Of a stretch of 7,953 nucleotides of DNA, positions 1 through 7,185 are shown in pieces. Each line of letters starts with the position of its first letter. Position 1 is the first letter of the stretch. The notes beneath the pieces are model-generated. The model was not told where the DNA came from. It ran no database searches and worked only from the letters and a program-made list of their open reading frames with translations. The position numbers and the translations under genes were made by a program. The DNA comes from Alistipes sp. (GTDB lineage: Bacteria > Bacteroidota > Bacteroidia > Bacteroidales > Rikenellaceae): the NCBI GenBank assembly GCA_017561105.1, contig JAFZDR010000050.1, forward strand, positions 1 to 7,953. Reading direction: 5' to 3'.

Positions 1-2
1 AG

Positions 3-224
3 ACATATTACGGTTCAAGTGACACTACCGCATTTACTGTAGTACCTATGGATTCACTGATATCAATCAATCCTATTGTTAACGCTCAGACAAATACCAA
101 TATTACAATCTCGGGAACATTTACAAAAGCAAACGGACAAACATTACCAGACAATAGCATATCATTAACCATTAACGGTATGGAGGCAAGTGTTGAAACG
201 GACGGCAATGGAATTTACACATAA
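3..224 (+). CDS. Fragment of Ig-like adhesin repeat protein (both ends missing)
   Basis: The frame beginning at base 3 is open from the left edge for 73 codons and ends at TAA 222-224. It has no start of its own. The first 13 or so residues ([13 protein letters not shown]) resemble the last beta strand of one Ig-like/Big domain. The next domain begins around residue 17, with the features [18 protein letters not shown], an [16 protein letters not shown] strand pair and an ETDGNGIYT ending. Such tandem modules build long cell-surface adhesin-like proteins, especially in Methanobrevibacter and Methanosphaera, and also in some bacteria. Base composition is about 38% G+C (83 of the first 220 bases by hand count), clearly lower than the rest of the window, and codons are AT-ending. 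The stop probably arises from the join: in this family GIYT is normally followed by more strand, and the adjoining DNA is gyrA in a different frame. The domain type is fairly clear; the archaeal source is inference. Confidence 0.55.
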   Translation, partial: TYYGSSDTTAFTVVPMDSLISINPIVNAQTNTNITISGTFTKANGQTLPDNSISLTINGMEASVETDGNGIYT

Positions 225-2694
225 TATCGTATCGCGTGCATTGCCAGATGTTCGCGACGGATTGAAGCCTGTTCATCGTCGAATCTTGTTCGATATGAAC
301 TCGGAGTTGAACCTCTATCACGACAAACCAACCCGTAAGTCGGCTCGTATTGTCGGTGATGTACTCGGTAAGTTCCACCCACACGGCGACAGCTCGGTTT
401 ACGATGCAATGGTGCGTTTGGCACAGCCTTGGGCTATGCGTTATCCACTCGTTGAGGGTCAGGGTAACTTCGGTTCGATGGACGGTGACTCGCCTGCGGC
501 TATGCGTTACACCGAGGCGCGTATGCAGAAGATTACTAACGAGGTTATGGCCGATATCGATAAGGACACTATCGATTGGACAATGAACTTCGATGACACT
601 CAGAAGGAGCCTACCGTACTCCCTACCCGTATTCCGTTGTTGCTCGTAAATGGTGCAAGCGGTATCGCCGTAGGTATGGCAACAAACATGGCACCTCATA
701 ATCTCTCGGAGGTTATCGATGCTTGCTGCGCATATATCGATAACAAGGAGTGCACTTGCGAGGATTTGCTCCACTTTGTTAAGGGTCCTGACTTCCCTAC
801 CGGCGCACTCATCTACGGTTACGAGGGTGTTAAGGAGGCGTTGTTGACAGGTCGTGGTCGCGTAGTTATGCGTGCTCGTCACGATATCGAGACCACTTCG
901 ACAGGCCGCACCCAGCTCATCTTCACCGAGATTCCTTACATGGTGAACAAGCAGGAGATGATCAAGCACATCGCTTCGCTCATCAAGGAGGGTCGTTTGG
1001 AGGGTATTGCCGATGTAAACGACGAGTCGGACCGTCAGGGTACCCGCGTAGTTGTAACTTTGAAGCAGGATGCTGTTGCAAATGTAGTGTTGAACATGTT
1101 GTTCAAGCACACCGAGTTGCAGACTTCATTCTCGGTAAACAATATCGCCTTGGTAAATGGCCGTCCACAGGTTTTGAACCTGCTCGACCTTATCCGCCAC
1201 TTTGTTGACCACCGCCACGATGTTGTAGTTCGCCGCTCGCGCTTCGACTTGCGCAAGGCTGAGGAGCGTATGCACATCGTACTCGGTTTGCTCATCGCAC
1301 AGGACAACATCGACGAGGTTGTTAAGATTATCCGCAACGCAAAGAGCGTTGACGAGGCTAAGGCTACTCTCTCGGAGCGTTTCGGCTTGACCGACATCCA
1401 GACTGCGGCAATCGTAGATATGCGTTTGCGTGCATTGACAGGATTGGAGCGTAGCAAGCTCACCGCTGAGCGCGACGAGTTGCAGAAGACTATCGACTAC
1501 TTGACTGCAGTTCTCGCAGACGAGGGCATGCAGCTCGGTATCGTTAAGGAGGAGTTGCTCGAGATCCGCGAGAAGTATGGCGACGAGCGTCGTTCGGAGA
1601 TTGTTTACGCTTCGGAGGAGTTCAACCCAGAGGACTTCTACGCTGATGAGGATATGGTTATTACCATTTCGCACCTCGGCTACATCAAGCGTACATCATT
1701 GGCAGACTACCGCACACAGAACCGTGGTGGTGTAGGTATGAAGGGTTCGGCTACCCGCGACGAGGACTTCATCGAGCACATCTATGTTGCTTCGATGCAC
1801 AACACAATGATGTTCTTCACCGAGAAGGGTCGTTGCTTCTGGTTGAAGGTTTACGAGATTCCGGAGGGCACACGCTCATCTAAGGGTCGTGCTATCCAGA
1901 ACATCATCAATATCGAGCCGGATGATAAGGTTCGTGCATACATCAACTGCAAGAAGCTCAACGACGAGGAGTATATCAACTCTAACTATATTATAATGTG
2001 TACCAAGAACGGTACCGTTAAGAAGACCAAGTTGGAGGCATACTCGCGTCCTCGTACCAATGGTATCAACGCTATCGAGGTTCGTGAGGGCGACCGTCTT
2101 ATCGAGGCTAAGCTCACAAGCGGTGCTGCAGAGATTATGATCGCAACACGCGAGGGTAAGGCTATCCGCTTCAACGAGTCTACAGTTCGTGAGGTAGGCC
2201 GTACTTCGATTGGTGTACGCGGTGTTGCTCTCGAGGGCGACAACGAGGCTATCGGTATGATCTGCATCGAGCCTGATTCGAACGAGAATGTACTCGTACT
2301 CTCGGCTAATGGTTACGGTAAGCGTACAGATCTTGACGAGTACCGCATCACAAACCGTGGTGGTAAGGGTGTCAAGACTATCAACATCACCGAGAAGACA
2401 GGCGAGTTGGTAGCTATCAAGGCTGTAACCGACGATAACGACTTGATGATTATCAACCGTTCGGGTATCACTATCCGCACTTCGATCGAGCAGATTCGCG
2501 TAGCAGGTCGTGCAACACAGGGTGTACGCATCATCAACCTCCGCGAGGGCGATGAGATTGCATCAGTTGCAGTAGTTCCTGTAACCGAAGAGGAGGAACT
2601 CACCGAGGGCGCAGTAGTAGAGGAGGCAACAACTGAGGGCGCAGAGGGCGCAACTGAGGTTGCAGCAACCGAGGCTACAAATAGTAACGAATAA
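190..2694 (+). CDS. gyrA: DNA gyrase subunit A, native N-terminus replaced
   Basis: GyrA is the DNA-breaking subunit of the A2B2 type II topoisomerase that introduces negative supercoils in the cytoplasm. Residue numbers count from the GTG at 190, but genuine GyrA starts only at Ile13 (base 226). The first 12 codons, and both possible starts (GTG 190, ATG 208), overlap the foreign adhesin frame. About 25-28 native residues are missing. Visible parts: [16 protein letters not shown]; the quinolone region [10 protein letters not shown] with Ser68 and Asp72 (E. coli Ser83/Asp87); catalytic Tyr107 in AMRYTEAR (E. coli Tyr122); a coiled-coil arm around 355-480; and a C-terminal beta-pinwheel from about 490 with a GyrA box QNRGGVG at 510-516 and a related TNRGGKG at 721-727. 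The box and overall match to Bacteroides-type GyrA argue against ParC. The last 37 residues form an acidic tail. The native protein would be about 850 residues. The TPR gene follows after 30 bases. Confidence 0.93.
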   Translation: MLKRTAMEFTHNIVSRALPDVRDGLKPVHRRILFDMNSELNLYHDKPTRKSARIVGDVLGKFHPHGDSSVYDAMVRLAQPWAMRYPLVEGQGNFGSMDGDSPAAMRYTEARMQKITNEVMADIDKDTIDWTMNFDDTQKEPTVLPTRIPLLLVNGASGIAVGMATNMAPHNLSEVIDACCAYIDNKECTCEDLLHFVKGPDFPTGALIYGYEGVKEALLTGRGRVVMRARHDIETTSTGRTQLIFTEIPYMVNKQEMIKHIASLIKEGRLEGIADVNDESDRQGTRVVVTLKQDAVANVVLNMLFKHTELQTSFSVNNIALVNGRPQVLNLLDLIRHFVDHRHDVVVRRSRFDLRKAEERMHIVLGLLIAQDNIDEVVKIIRNAKSVDEAKATLSERFGLTDIQTAAIVDMRLRALTGLERSKLTAERDELQKTIDYLTAVLADEGMQLGIVKEELLEIREKYGDERRSEIVYASEEFNPEDFYADEDMVITISHLGYIKRTSLADYRTQNRGGVGMKGSATRDEDFIEHIYVASMHNTMMFFTEKGRCFWLKVYEIPEGTRSSKGRAIQNIINIEPDDKVRAYINCKKLNDEEYINSNYIIMCTKNGTVKKTKLEAYSRPRTNGINAIEVREGDRLIEAKLTSGAAEIMIATREGKAIRFNESTVREVGRTSIGVRGVALEGDNEAIGMICIEPDSNENVLVLSANGYGKRTDLDEYRITNRGGKGVKTINITEKTGELVAIKAVTDDNDLMIINRSGITIRTSIEQIRVAGRATQGVRIINLREGDEIASVAVVPVTEEEELTEGAVVEEATTEGAEGATEVAATEATNSNE
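219..226. other. Sequence junction: AT-rich adhesin DNA to gyrA
   Basis: Up to about base 221 the DNA codes for an Ig-like adhesin in the frame starting at base 3. From base 226 it codes for GyrA ([12 protein letters not shown]) in the frame of base 190. GyrA proteins have a conserved YxDYSMSV-type segment directly before this point, and here it is absent: the codons before ATC 226 read ACA CAT AAT. Base composition changes at the same place. The switch of gene family, frame and composition within a few bases marks a breakpoint. No inverted repeat, target duplication or integrase site is visible around it. A metagenome-assembly or cloning chimera is the simplest explanation; a real rearrangement is possible but would break an essential gene. 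Confidence 0.8.
2605..2652 (+). repeat. GAGGGCGCA triplet repeat in the gyrA 3' end
   Basis: The nonamer GAGGGCGCA occurs at 2605-2613, 2635-2643 and 2644-2652, the last two in direct tandem and all in the gyrA frame, each encoding Glu-Gly-Ala. Together with flanking GAG/GCA/ACT codons it builds the low-complexity Glu/Ala/Thr tail of GyrA. Tandem in-frame units like these can change copy number by slippage, so tail length may vary between strains; that is inference. Confidence 0.6.
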
Positions 2695-2724
2695 TAAAAA
2701 CAACCTTTTAACCGTTATACGAAT

Positions 2725-4056
2725 ATGAAAAGGATTATAACATTGGTAGTAGCGTTGGCAGCTCTCGTAGCGCCAGCAGCTACCGCACAGAAGATTAACG
2801 AAGCAGCATTTGTTGCAAAGTTGGAGAAGAGCAATGCCGATATCGCAAACCCTAAGAAGAGCGGTAAGGCTGCAACATGGCTCAACCGCGGTAAGGTTTG
2901 TGCCGATGCTATCTTGGAGCCTACAAAGAACCTCTTTGCAGGTCTTGATGCAAACATGCTCGCAATGACTCTCGGTACTGCACCGGCTGAGGTTAATGAC
3001 GGTATCTACAAGTTCGACCGCATCACCGTACACACAAAGGGCGGTAAGGTTGTAGCTTGGGAGGTAAACAAGGAGGTATTGCCTAACGCTTTCGAGACTG
3101 CAAAGGAGTCTCTCTTGAAGGCTTACGAGTTGGATAACGCTGTAGCTCCAAAGATTAAGACTATCTTGGACGGCCTTATCAACCACTACTCGGAGATTGG
3201 TTCGTTGAGCCTCGACATCGCAGCTTACAAGACCGCAATCGATGTATATCTCAAGGCTGTAGAGTTGCAGAAGAACCCTGCTATCGGCAAGGAGGATTCT
3301 CGTTACTACTTCTTTGCAGGTCAGTTGGCTGCATTCCTCGGCGCACAGGAGCCTCACTATTTTGTAGATGGCGAGAAGTACCTTTCGCGTGCTCTCGAGC
3401 TCGACTACAAGGATGAGCAGGGTAACCTCTACTACTTCTTGTTCCACTGCTACTATGGTCAGCGTGCTAACGACAAGGAGAAGCTCGTTAAGGCTAAGAA
3501 TGCGTTGTTGGAGGGTATCGAGAAGTACCCACGCAACGAGCGTATCATGGAGGGCTTGATCCAGCTCTACACCTCGGAGGAGGGCGTAGGCGATCCTGCA
3601 GACTTGGTTGAGCGCATCGACAAGATGCTCACCGAGAAGCCGGACAATGCAGACCTCTGGTTTGCTCGCGGTCAGGTATTCTTCAAGTTGAAGAACTTCG
3701 ACGAGTGTATCAACTCATTCCTCAAGATCAACGATTTGAAGCCAAACGACTACGATACAAACTTCTACCTCGGATACTTCTACATGGCTAAGGGCGACGA
3801 GGTTAACCGCGCATTCAACGCACGCCTCGACAGCATCAGCAGCCAGGAGGCTTACCAGGAGGGCTTGAAGGAGGTTAATGCCGCTTACATGAAGTCGTTG
3901 CCTTGGTTGGAGAAGGCTATGGAGTTGAAGCCTGAGAGCGTAGACTGCGCTGAGTATTTGAAGGTTCTCTGCTTCCGTCTTCGCAACGAGGATGGTATCA
4001 TGGACAAGTACAACAAGTACAATGCTATCTACAAGAAGTTGAAGGGCATCCAGTAA
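2725..4056 (+). CDS. Exported tetratricopeptide-repeat protein downstream of gyrA
   Basis: The 443-residue protein starts with a clear Sec signal peptide: MKR, a hydrophobic core at about 4-16, then APAATA, with likely cleavage after Ala21 before Gln22. This predicts a periplasmic soluble protein; there is no lipobox Cys and no other membrane segment. The C-terminal two thirds are helical with TPR-like units. The clearest is at about 309-342 (ADLWFARGQVFFKLKNF, then a helix ending LKPND), followed by NFYLGYFYMAKGD and, after a longer Ser/Gln-containing insert, LPWLEKAMELKPES. TPRs bind protein partners; the partner is unknown and there is no catalytic motif. The ATG follows gyrA by 30 bases with no terminator, so co-transcription is likely; I recall the same gyrA-TPR order in other Bacteroidales. 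There is no Shine-Dalgarno site, only an A/T-rich leader as usual in this phylum. Lys is almost always AAG and Glu GAG, which hints at strong expression. Confidence 0.85.
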   Translation: MKRIITLVVALAALVAPAATAQKINEAAFVAKLEKSNADIANPKKSGKAATWLNRGKVCADAILEPTKNLFAGLDANMLAMTLGTAPAEVNDGIYKFDRITVHTKGGKVVAWEVNKEVLPNAFETAKESLLKAYELDNAVAPKIKTILDGLINHYSEIGSLSLDIAAYKTAIDVYLKAVELQKNPAIGKEDSRYYFFAGQLAAFLGAQEPHYFVDGEKYLSRALELDYKDEQGNLYYFLFHCYYGQRANDKEKLVKAKNALLEGIEKYPRNERIMEGLIQLYTSEEGVGDPADLVERIDKMLTEKPDNADLWFARGQVFFKLKNFDECINSFLKINDLKPNDYDTNFYLGYFYMAKGDEVNRAFNARLDSISSQEAYQEGLKEVNAAYMKSLPWLEKAMELKPESVDCAEYLKVLCFRLRNEDGIMDKYNKYNAIYKKLKGIQ

Positions 4057-4068
4057 TTGACAACAGAG

Positions 4069-4118
4069 ATTAAGGAGTTTAGGGAGTTTAGGGAAGACGA
4101 AATCCCTAAGCTCCCTAA
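4069..4118. repeat. 16-bp hairpin built from 9-base repeats
   Basis: Three imperfect 9-base units lie in tandem at 4069-4077 (ATTAAGGAG), 4078-4086 (TTTAGGGAG) and 4087-4095 (TTTAGGGAA). The segment 4079-4094 pairs with 4103-4118 over 16 positions, with a single G-U wobble in RNA, and an 8-base loop at 4095-4102. It fills most of the 86-base gap between the TPR gene and the MBL-fold gene and ends 24 bases before the latter's ATG. There is no clean U-run after it (TTTCATT follows), so it would be a weak intrinsic terminator. It could equally be a processing or mRNA-stability element, or a copy of a dispersed REP-like intergenic repeat. No Bacteroidetes-type promoter (TTTG / TAnnTTTG) is convincing in this gap. 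Confidence 0.75.
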
Positions 4119-4142
4119 TTTCATTAAAGACAAACAGAAGAT

Positions 4143-5399
4143 ATGAAACGATTTCTTGCAGTTATCGCAGCCCTCGCCTTGGCGGTCTCGGCTGTAGAGG
4201 CAAAGCCCAAGTATCTGAAGAGTTGGAGCGAGGGTTATATGGATATCCACCACATCAGCACAGGTCGTGGCCCTGCGATATTCTTTATGTTGCCAGATGG
4301 AACACGACTCTTGGTTGATGCAGGCGATTTGGGCGACCCTTCGCGTTGGACACACAAGGAGATTATGCCGGCTGTGCCAAATGCTAACAAGCGCCCTGCC
4401 GAGTGGATTGCTCGCTATATCGAGCACTTCTCGAAGCCGTTGAATAAGGAGTTATATCTCGATTACGCAATGATTACCCACTTCGATACCGACCACTATG
4501 GTATTCTCGATCACCTGGCGATCTCGGTTGAAGGCAAGCCATACAAATACACCGGTATGACACACCTCGCCAATCTTGTAAATATACGCACAATGATTGA
4601 CCGAGGCTACCCTAACTACGACTACCCTACAGCCGAGAGATTTCGCAAACGCAATGGAAAGCTCTTCAGGAATTACGAGTTATTCTTGAAGGAGCGCGAG
4701 GAGAAGGGGCAGAAGAATGAGCAGTTTGCAGTTGGTAGCGACAAGCAGTTGGTGCTGAAGAACAATGCTGCACTCTACCCTACATTCCGTATTCAGAACA
4801 TTGCCGGCAACGGCCGTATATGGACAGGCGAGGGCAACAATACCCGCGCAGTTGTACCCGCCGATGCTCCAGCCGGATCGTACCTCAACGAGAACTCGTC
4901 GAGTTGTGTATTCCGTCTTGAGTATGGCAACTTTGCATACTATATGGGCGGTGATATCAGCGGTACATGGTCAAAGAAGAAGAACAATCCGTGGAACGAT
5001 GTACAGAGCCAGGTCAGCAAGGTTATCGGCACCGTGGATGTCGCCTTGGCGGACCACCACGGCTATCGCGACTCGATGAATGACAACCTTCTCAATGCTT
5101 TGAAGACGAATGCAATCGTACTGCCTGTATGGGATTTGTACCACCCGCACCCTAACGCAATGAAGCGTATTATAAATAATGGTGTAACCGAGATTTTCCC
5201 TGCGGGCATGACTGCAGAAAATCTCGCAAAGCTCAACGAGAAGGGTCTTGCCGAGGGCATCCGTCCTTCGGGACACATCGTATTGCGAGTATATAACGGT
5301 GGAAAGAAGTATCAGATCTTTGTATTGAACGACCGTTCGCTCGACTACGAGATTATCTACAAGTCGAAGGTCTTTACCGCAAATGGTAACAAAAAATAG
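4143..5399 (+). CDS. Exported ComEC-like metallo-beta-lactamase-fold protein
   Basis: The 418-residue protein has a signal peptide (MKR, hydrophobic 4-18, likely cleavage after Ala20 in VEA-K), so it should act in the periplasm or outside. The MBL fold shows as LPDGTRLLVDAGD (first strands, about 50-62) and a metal motif THFDTDHYG with His113, Asp115, Asp117 and His118. It continues with MGGDIS carrying Asp271, ADHHGYRDS with His305/His306, and YHPHP at about 333-337. The HxDxDH pattern, with Asp in place of the second His, plus GGD and HHG, matches the C-terminal domain of the competence protein ComEC/Rec2 and its stand-alone relatives rather than true beta-lactamases. The key residues are intact, so an active metallohydrolase, perhaps a phosphodiesterase or nuclease, is plausible; the substrate is unknown. 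There are no ComEC membrane segments. An insert of roughly 70 charged residues lies around 140-210. The ATG at 4143 fits the signal peptide. A terminator follows the stop. Confidence 0.82.
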   Translation: MKRFLAVIAALALAVSAVEAKPKYLKSWSEGYMDIHHISTGRGPAIFFMLPDGTRLLVDAGDLGDPSRWTHKEIMPAVPNANKRPAEWIARYIEHFSKPLNKELYLDYAMITHFDTDHYGILDHLAISVEGKPYKYTGMTHLANLVNIRTMIDRGYPNYDYPTAERFRKRNGKLFRNYELFLKEREEKGQKNEQFAVGSDKQLVLKNNAALYPTFRIQNIAGNGRIWTGEGNNTRAVVPADAPAGSYLNENSSSCVFRLEYGNFAYYMGGDISGTWSKKKNNPWNDVQSQVSKVIGTVDVALADHHGYRDSMNDNLLNALKTNAIVLPVWDLYHPHPNAMKRIINNGVTEIFPAGMTAENLAKLNEKGLAEGIRPSGHIVLRVYNGGKKYQIFVLNDRSLDYEIIYKSKVFTANGNKK

Positions 5400-5417
5400 T
5401 TGCCACTAAGAGAAGTA

Positions 5418-5453
5418 AAAACGCGATGATTAAGTCATCGCGTTTTCTTTTTT
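5418..5453. terminator. Bidirectional intrinsic terminator between convergent units
   Basis: Arms 5418-5429 (AAAACGCGATGA) and 5435-5446 are perfect complements (12 bp) with a 5-base loop, TTAAG. On the plus strand a T-run (5448-5453) follows after a single C. On the minus strand the stem is likewise followed by T bases, because the plus strand has AAAAA at 5417-5421. It lies in the 62-base gap between the MBL-fold gene (stop 5399) and the last gene of the minus-strand operon (stop at 5462), so it can end transcription from both sides. Confidence 0.9.
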
Positions 5454-5461
5454 ACCTATAT

Positions 5462-6172
5462 TTATTTTAGTTTTCGGAAAGGTAGTTTCAAAACTCCGAA
5501 GAAGGCCTCGCCAAAGATGCTCGAGGACATCTTCGATGTGCCGAGTTCGCGATCGGTAAATACGATTGACTCCTCGCGAAGACGGAAGCCAAGTTTCCAG
5601 GCGGTATACTTCATCTCAATCTGGAAGCCGTAGCCAATCATTCTCACATTGTCGAGGTTGATGCGCTCCAAAACCTCGCGACGATAGCCTACAAAGCCCG
5701 CAGTAGAGTCTGCAACCGGCATACCCGTAACAATGCGCACATAGAGCGATGCTCCATACGATATAAGAATACGCGAGAGTGGCCAATTCACCACATTCAT
5801 ACCCTTGACATAGCGCGAGCCTACAACCACATCGGCATCACTCTCCAAACGGGCAGCAAGGCGTATCAAATCGTCAGGATTGTGCGAGAAGTCGCAATCC
5901 ATCTCGAAAATCTCGTCGTAGCCATTTGCCAAAGCCCACTTAAAGCCTGCAATATAGGCTGTGCCAAGTCCCAACTTACCACTGCGCTCTACGAGATTTA
6001 CTCGCGTACCATACTCCGCCATCTTCTCGCGAATAATGTTGGCTGTGCCATCGGGCGAGCCATCATCGACATAGAGAAGATCGAAGTCGCCCGCAAGCGA
6101 CATCACCTTATCGGTCATACGAGCCACATTCTCGCACTCGTTGTAGGTAGGAATAATTACGACTCTTTTCAT
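5462..6172 (-). CDS. DPM1-like polyprenol-phosphate glycosyltransferase (GT2)
   Basis: This 236-residue, single-domain GT-A fold enzyme resembles dolichol/polyprenol-phosphate mannose synthases, which move a sugar from a nucleotide donor (GDP-mannose in the type enzyme) to a polyprenyl phosphate at the inner face of the membrane. Motifs in order: IPTYNE (7-12), VDDGSPDGT (35-43), LGLGTAYIAGFK (67-78), a DCD metal motif at 92-94 in MDCDFSHNP (usual form MDADLSH), GSRYV (118-122), DSTAGF (155-160), GYGFQIEMK (180-188) and FTDRELGTSKMS (205-216). No C-terminal membrane segments are present, so it is the short form, resembling eukaryotic DPM1 more than the GtrB/ArnC type. It is the last gene of the three-gene operon, 6 bases after the upstream gene's stop. 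Length and motifs are complete. The actual sugar and its acceptor cannot be read from the sequence. Confidence 0.9.
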   Translation of the reverse strand: MKRVVIIPTYNECENVARMTDKVMSLAGDFDLLYVDDGSPDGTANIIREKMAEYGTRVNLVERSGKLGLGTAYIAGFKWALANGYDEIFEMDCDFSHNPDDLIRLAARLESDADVVVGSRYVKGMNVVNWPLSRILISYGASLYVRIVTGMPVADSTAGFVGYRREVLERINLDNVRMIGYGFQIEMKYTAWKLGFRLREESIVFTDRELGTSKMSSSIFGEAFFGVLKLPFRKLK

Positions 6173-6178
6173 AACGCA

Positions 6179-7183
6179 CTACATCATATCGTTAAATTCT
6201 CGTTTTCCAAACATATAACGCAATACCACCGAGCCATAGTATATCGGCGCCTCGCGTTTCACATTTTTGCGTATCTCTTTACGCTCGGCCGACAAGCGCT
6301 TATGCCATGCCATAAAATCGTGCCACGCCTGCCATACAGCCTTTGCACTCGCATTTTTACCATGTACGAGGTAGCTCATTGCAGCCGCAAAATCCAATAC
6401 GGGGCGCACTACAGCCACCAACGCACGCTGCCAAGGCGAAGCGCAGCGGAAGAGCATTGCAAGGTTATTGCGATGATTTAACATCGTCTTAAATGGCGAA
6501 TCGGTCGAGAGTGTTGCTCCGCCCAAGTGATAGACCTTAGAACGCGGCTCTATCACAACCCTGCGTCCTGAAAGCCACACTCGCCAGCAGAGGTCTATCT
6601 CCTCCTGGTGAGCAAAGAACTCCTTGGCTAAGCCTCCAAGTTCGCGATACACCTCGGCCCTGCAGCAGAAGGCTGCGCCACTACCCCACATCACATCGCG
6701 CGGAGTGTCGTATTGACCCTTATCCTCCTCTATACTGTTCAATATGCGACCACGGCAGAATGGATAGCCAAGCAGGTCGATAAAACCTCCCGATGCACCG
6801 GCATACTCAAACTTCGTGCGGCACTTATCATCCAACAGTTTCGGCACAACAACCGCGACATCCTCGTTCTGCTCCAGCTGCTCCAAGAGCGGCGACAGCC
6901 ACCCCTCGGCTGGCTCTATATCGGAGTTCAGTAATACGAAAATATCGTAACCATCGAGTTGTGCCAAGGCTCTGTTGTAACCCTCGGCAAAGCCGTAATT
7001 CTTATCGAGCAGAATGAGCTTCACTGCGGGCATAGTCGCCTTCAGCCACGCCACCGAGTCGTCGGTAGAGCCGTTGTCGGCAACCACAATATCTGCTCCG
7101 TGGGTCGTCTCGACCACACGCGGCAGATAGTGCTGCAGATGCTTCACTCCATTCCAATTAAGTATTACGACAGCCGTATTCAT
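6179..7183 (-). CDS. GT2 glycosyltransferase, WbbL/rhamnosyltransferase-like
   Basis: This 334-residue protein has the features of GT2 enzymes of the WbbL (rhamnosyltransferase-like) group, which add a sugar to a lipid-linked or envelope glycan acceptor at the cytoplasmic face. Visible are ILNWNG (7-12), ADNGSTDDS (35-43), NYGFAEGYN (62-70), the metal-binding LLNSD (84-88), VMWGSGAAFCCR (164-175) and the acidic catalytic-base region EEIDLCWR (194-201). The GGATLS segment and then the N-HRNNLAM helix typical of this group follow. The C-terminal 90 residues are helical, with a hydrophobic stretch near 255-275 and a basic segment (KRLSAERKEIRKNVKRE) that probably holds it to the membrane. The start sits 2 bases after the stop of the acyltransferase gene, so the two are translated from one mRNA. 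The donor and acceptor sugars are unknown. It could act on lipid A core, a capsule or another glycolipid. Confidence 0.88.
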   Translation of the reverse strand: MNTAVVILNWNGVKHLQHYLPRVVETTHGADIVVADNGSTDDSVAWLKATMPAVKLILLDKNYGFAEGYNRALAQLDGYDIFVLLNSDIEPAEGWLSPLLEQLEQNEDVAVVVPKLLDDKCRTKFEYAGASGGFIDLLGYPFCRGRILNSIEEDKGQYDTPRDVMWGSGAAFCCRAEVYRELGGLAKEFFAHQEEIDLCWRVWLSGRRVVIEPRSKVYHLGGATLSTDSPFKTMLNHRNNLAMLFRCASPWQRALVAVVRPVLDFAAAMSYLVHGKNASAKAVWQAWHDFMAWHKRLSAERKEIRKNVKREAPIYYGSVVLRYMFGKREFNDMM

Positions 7184-7185
7184 CG

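Noticed and set aside
190..225. GTG 190 or ATG 208 as the real gyrA start
   Set aside because: Both lie in DNA that codes for the adhesin in another frame, and the 12 residues before Ile13 have no likeness to any GyrA N-terminus.
172..1110. Long minus-strand open frame opposite gyrA
   Set aside because: It lies wholly over a well-conserved gyrA frame, has no recognisable domain, and such frames arise from the codon bias of the true gene.
3..2694. A real adhesin-GyrA fusion protein
   Set aside because: The adhesin frame ends at TAA 222-224 and is not in the gyrA frame, so no fused product can be made without a frameshift.
190..2694. Identification as ParC (topoisomerase IV)
   Set aside because: A GyrA-box motif, the full six-blade-length C-terminal domain and the likeness to Bacteroides GyrA fit gyrase better.
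2563..3447. Minus-strand 294-codon frame over the gyrA end and TPR gene
   Set aside because: It spans two well-supported plus-strand genes and the gap between them, and its Cys/Leu-rich product is typical of antisense shadow frames.
4057..4090. TTGACA at 4057-4062 as a promoter -35 box
   Set aside because: No matching -10 box follows at proper spacing, and Bacteroidetes primary sigma promoters use a TTTG / TAnnTTTG pattern instead.
4143..5399. True beta-lactamase (antibiotic resistance)
   Set aside because: The metal motif is HxDxDH with ComEC-like GGD and HHG motifs, not the HxHxD and other marks of B1-B3 beta-lactamases.
5882..6481. Plus-strand 199-codon frame across the two glycosyltransferase genes
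   Set aside because: It overlaps two motif-complete minus-strand genes and shows no domain of its own.
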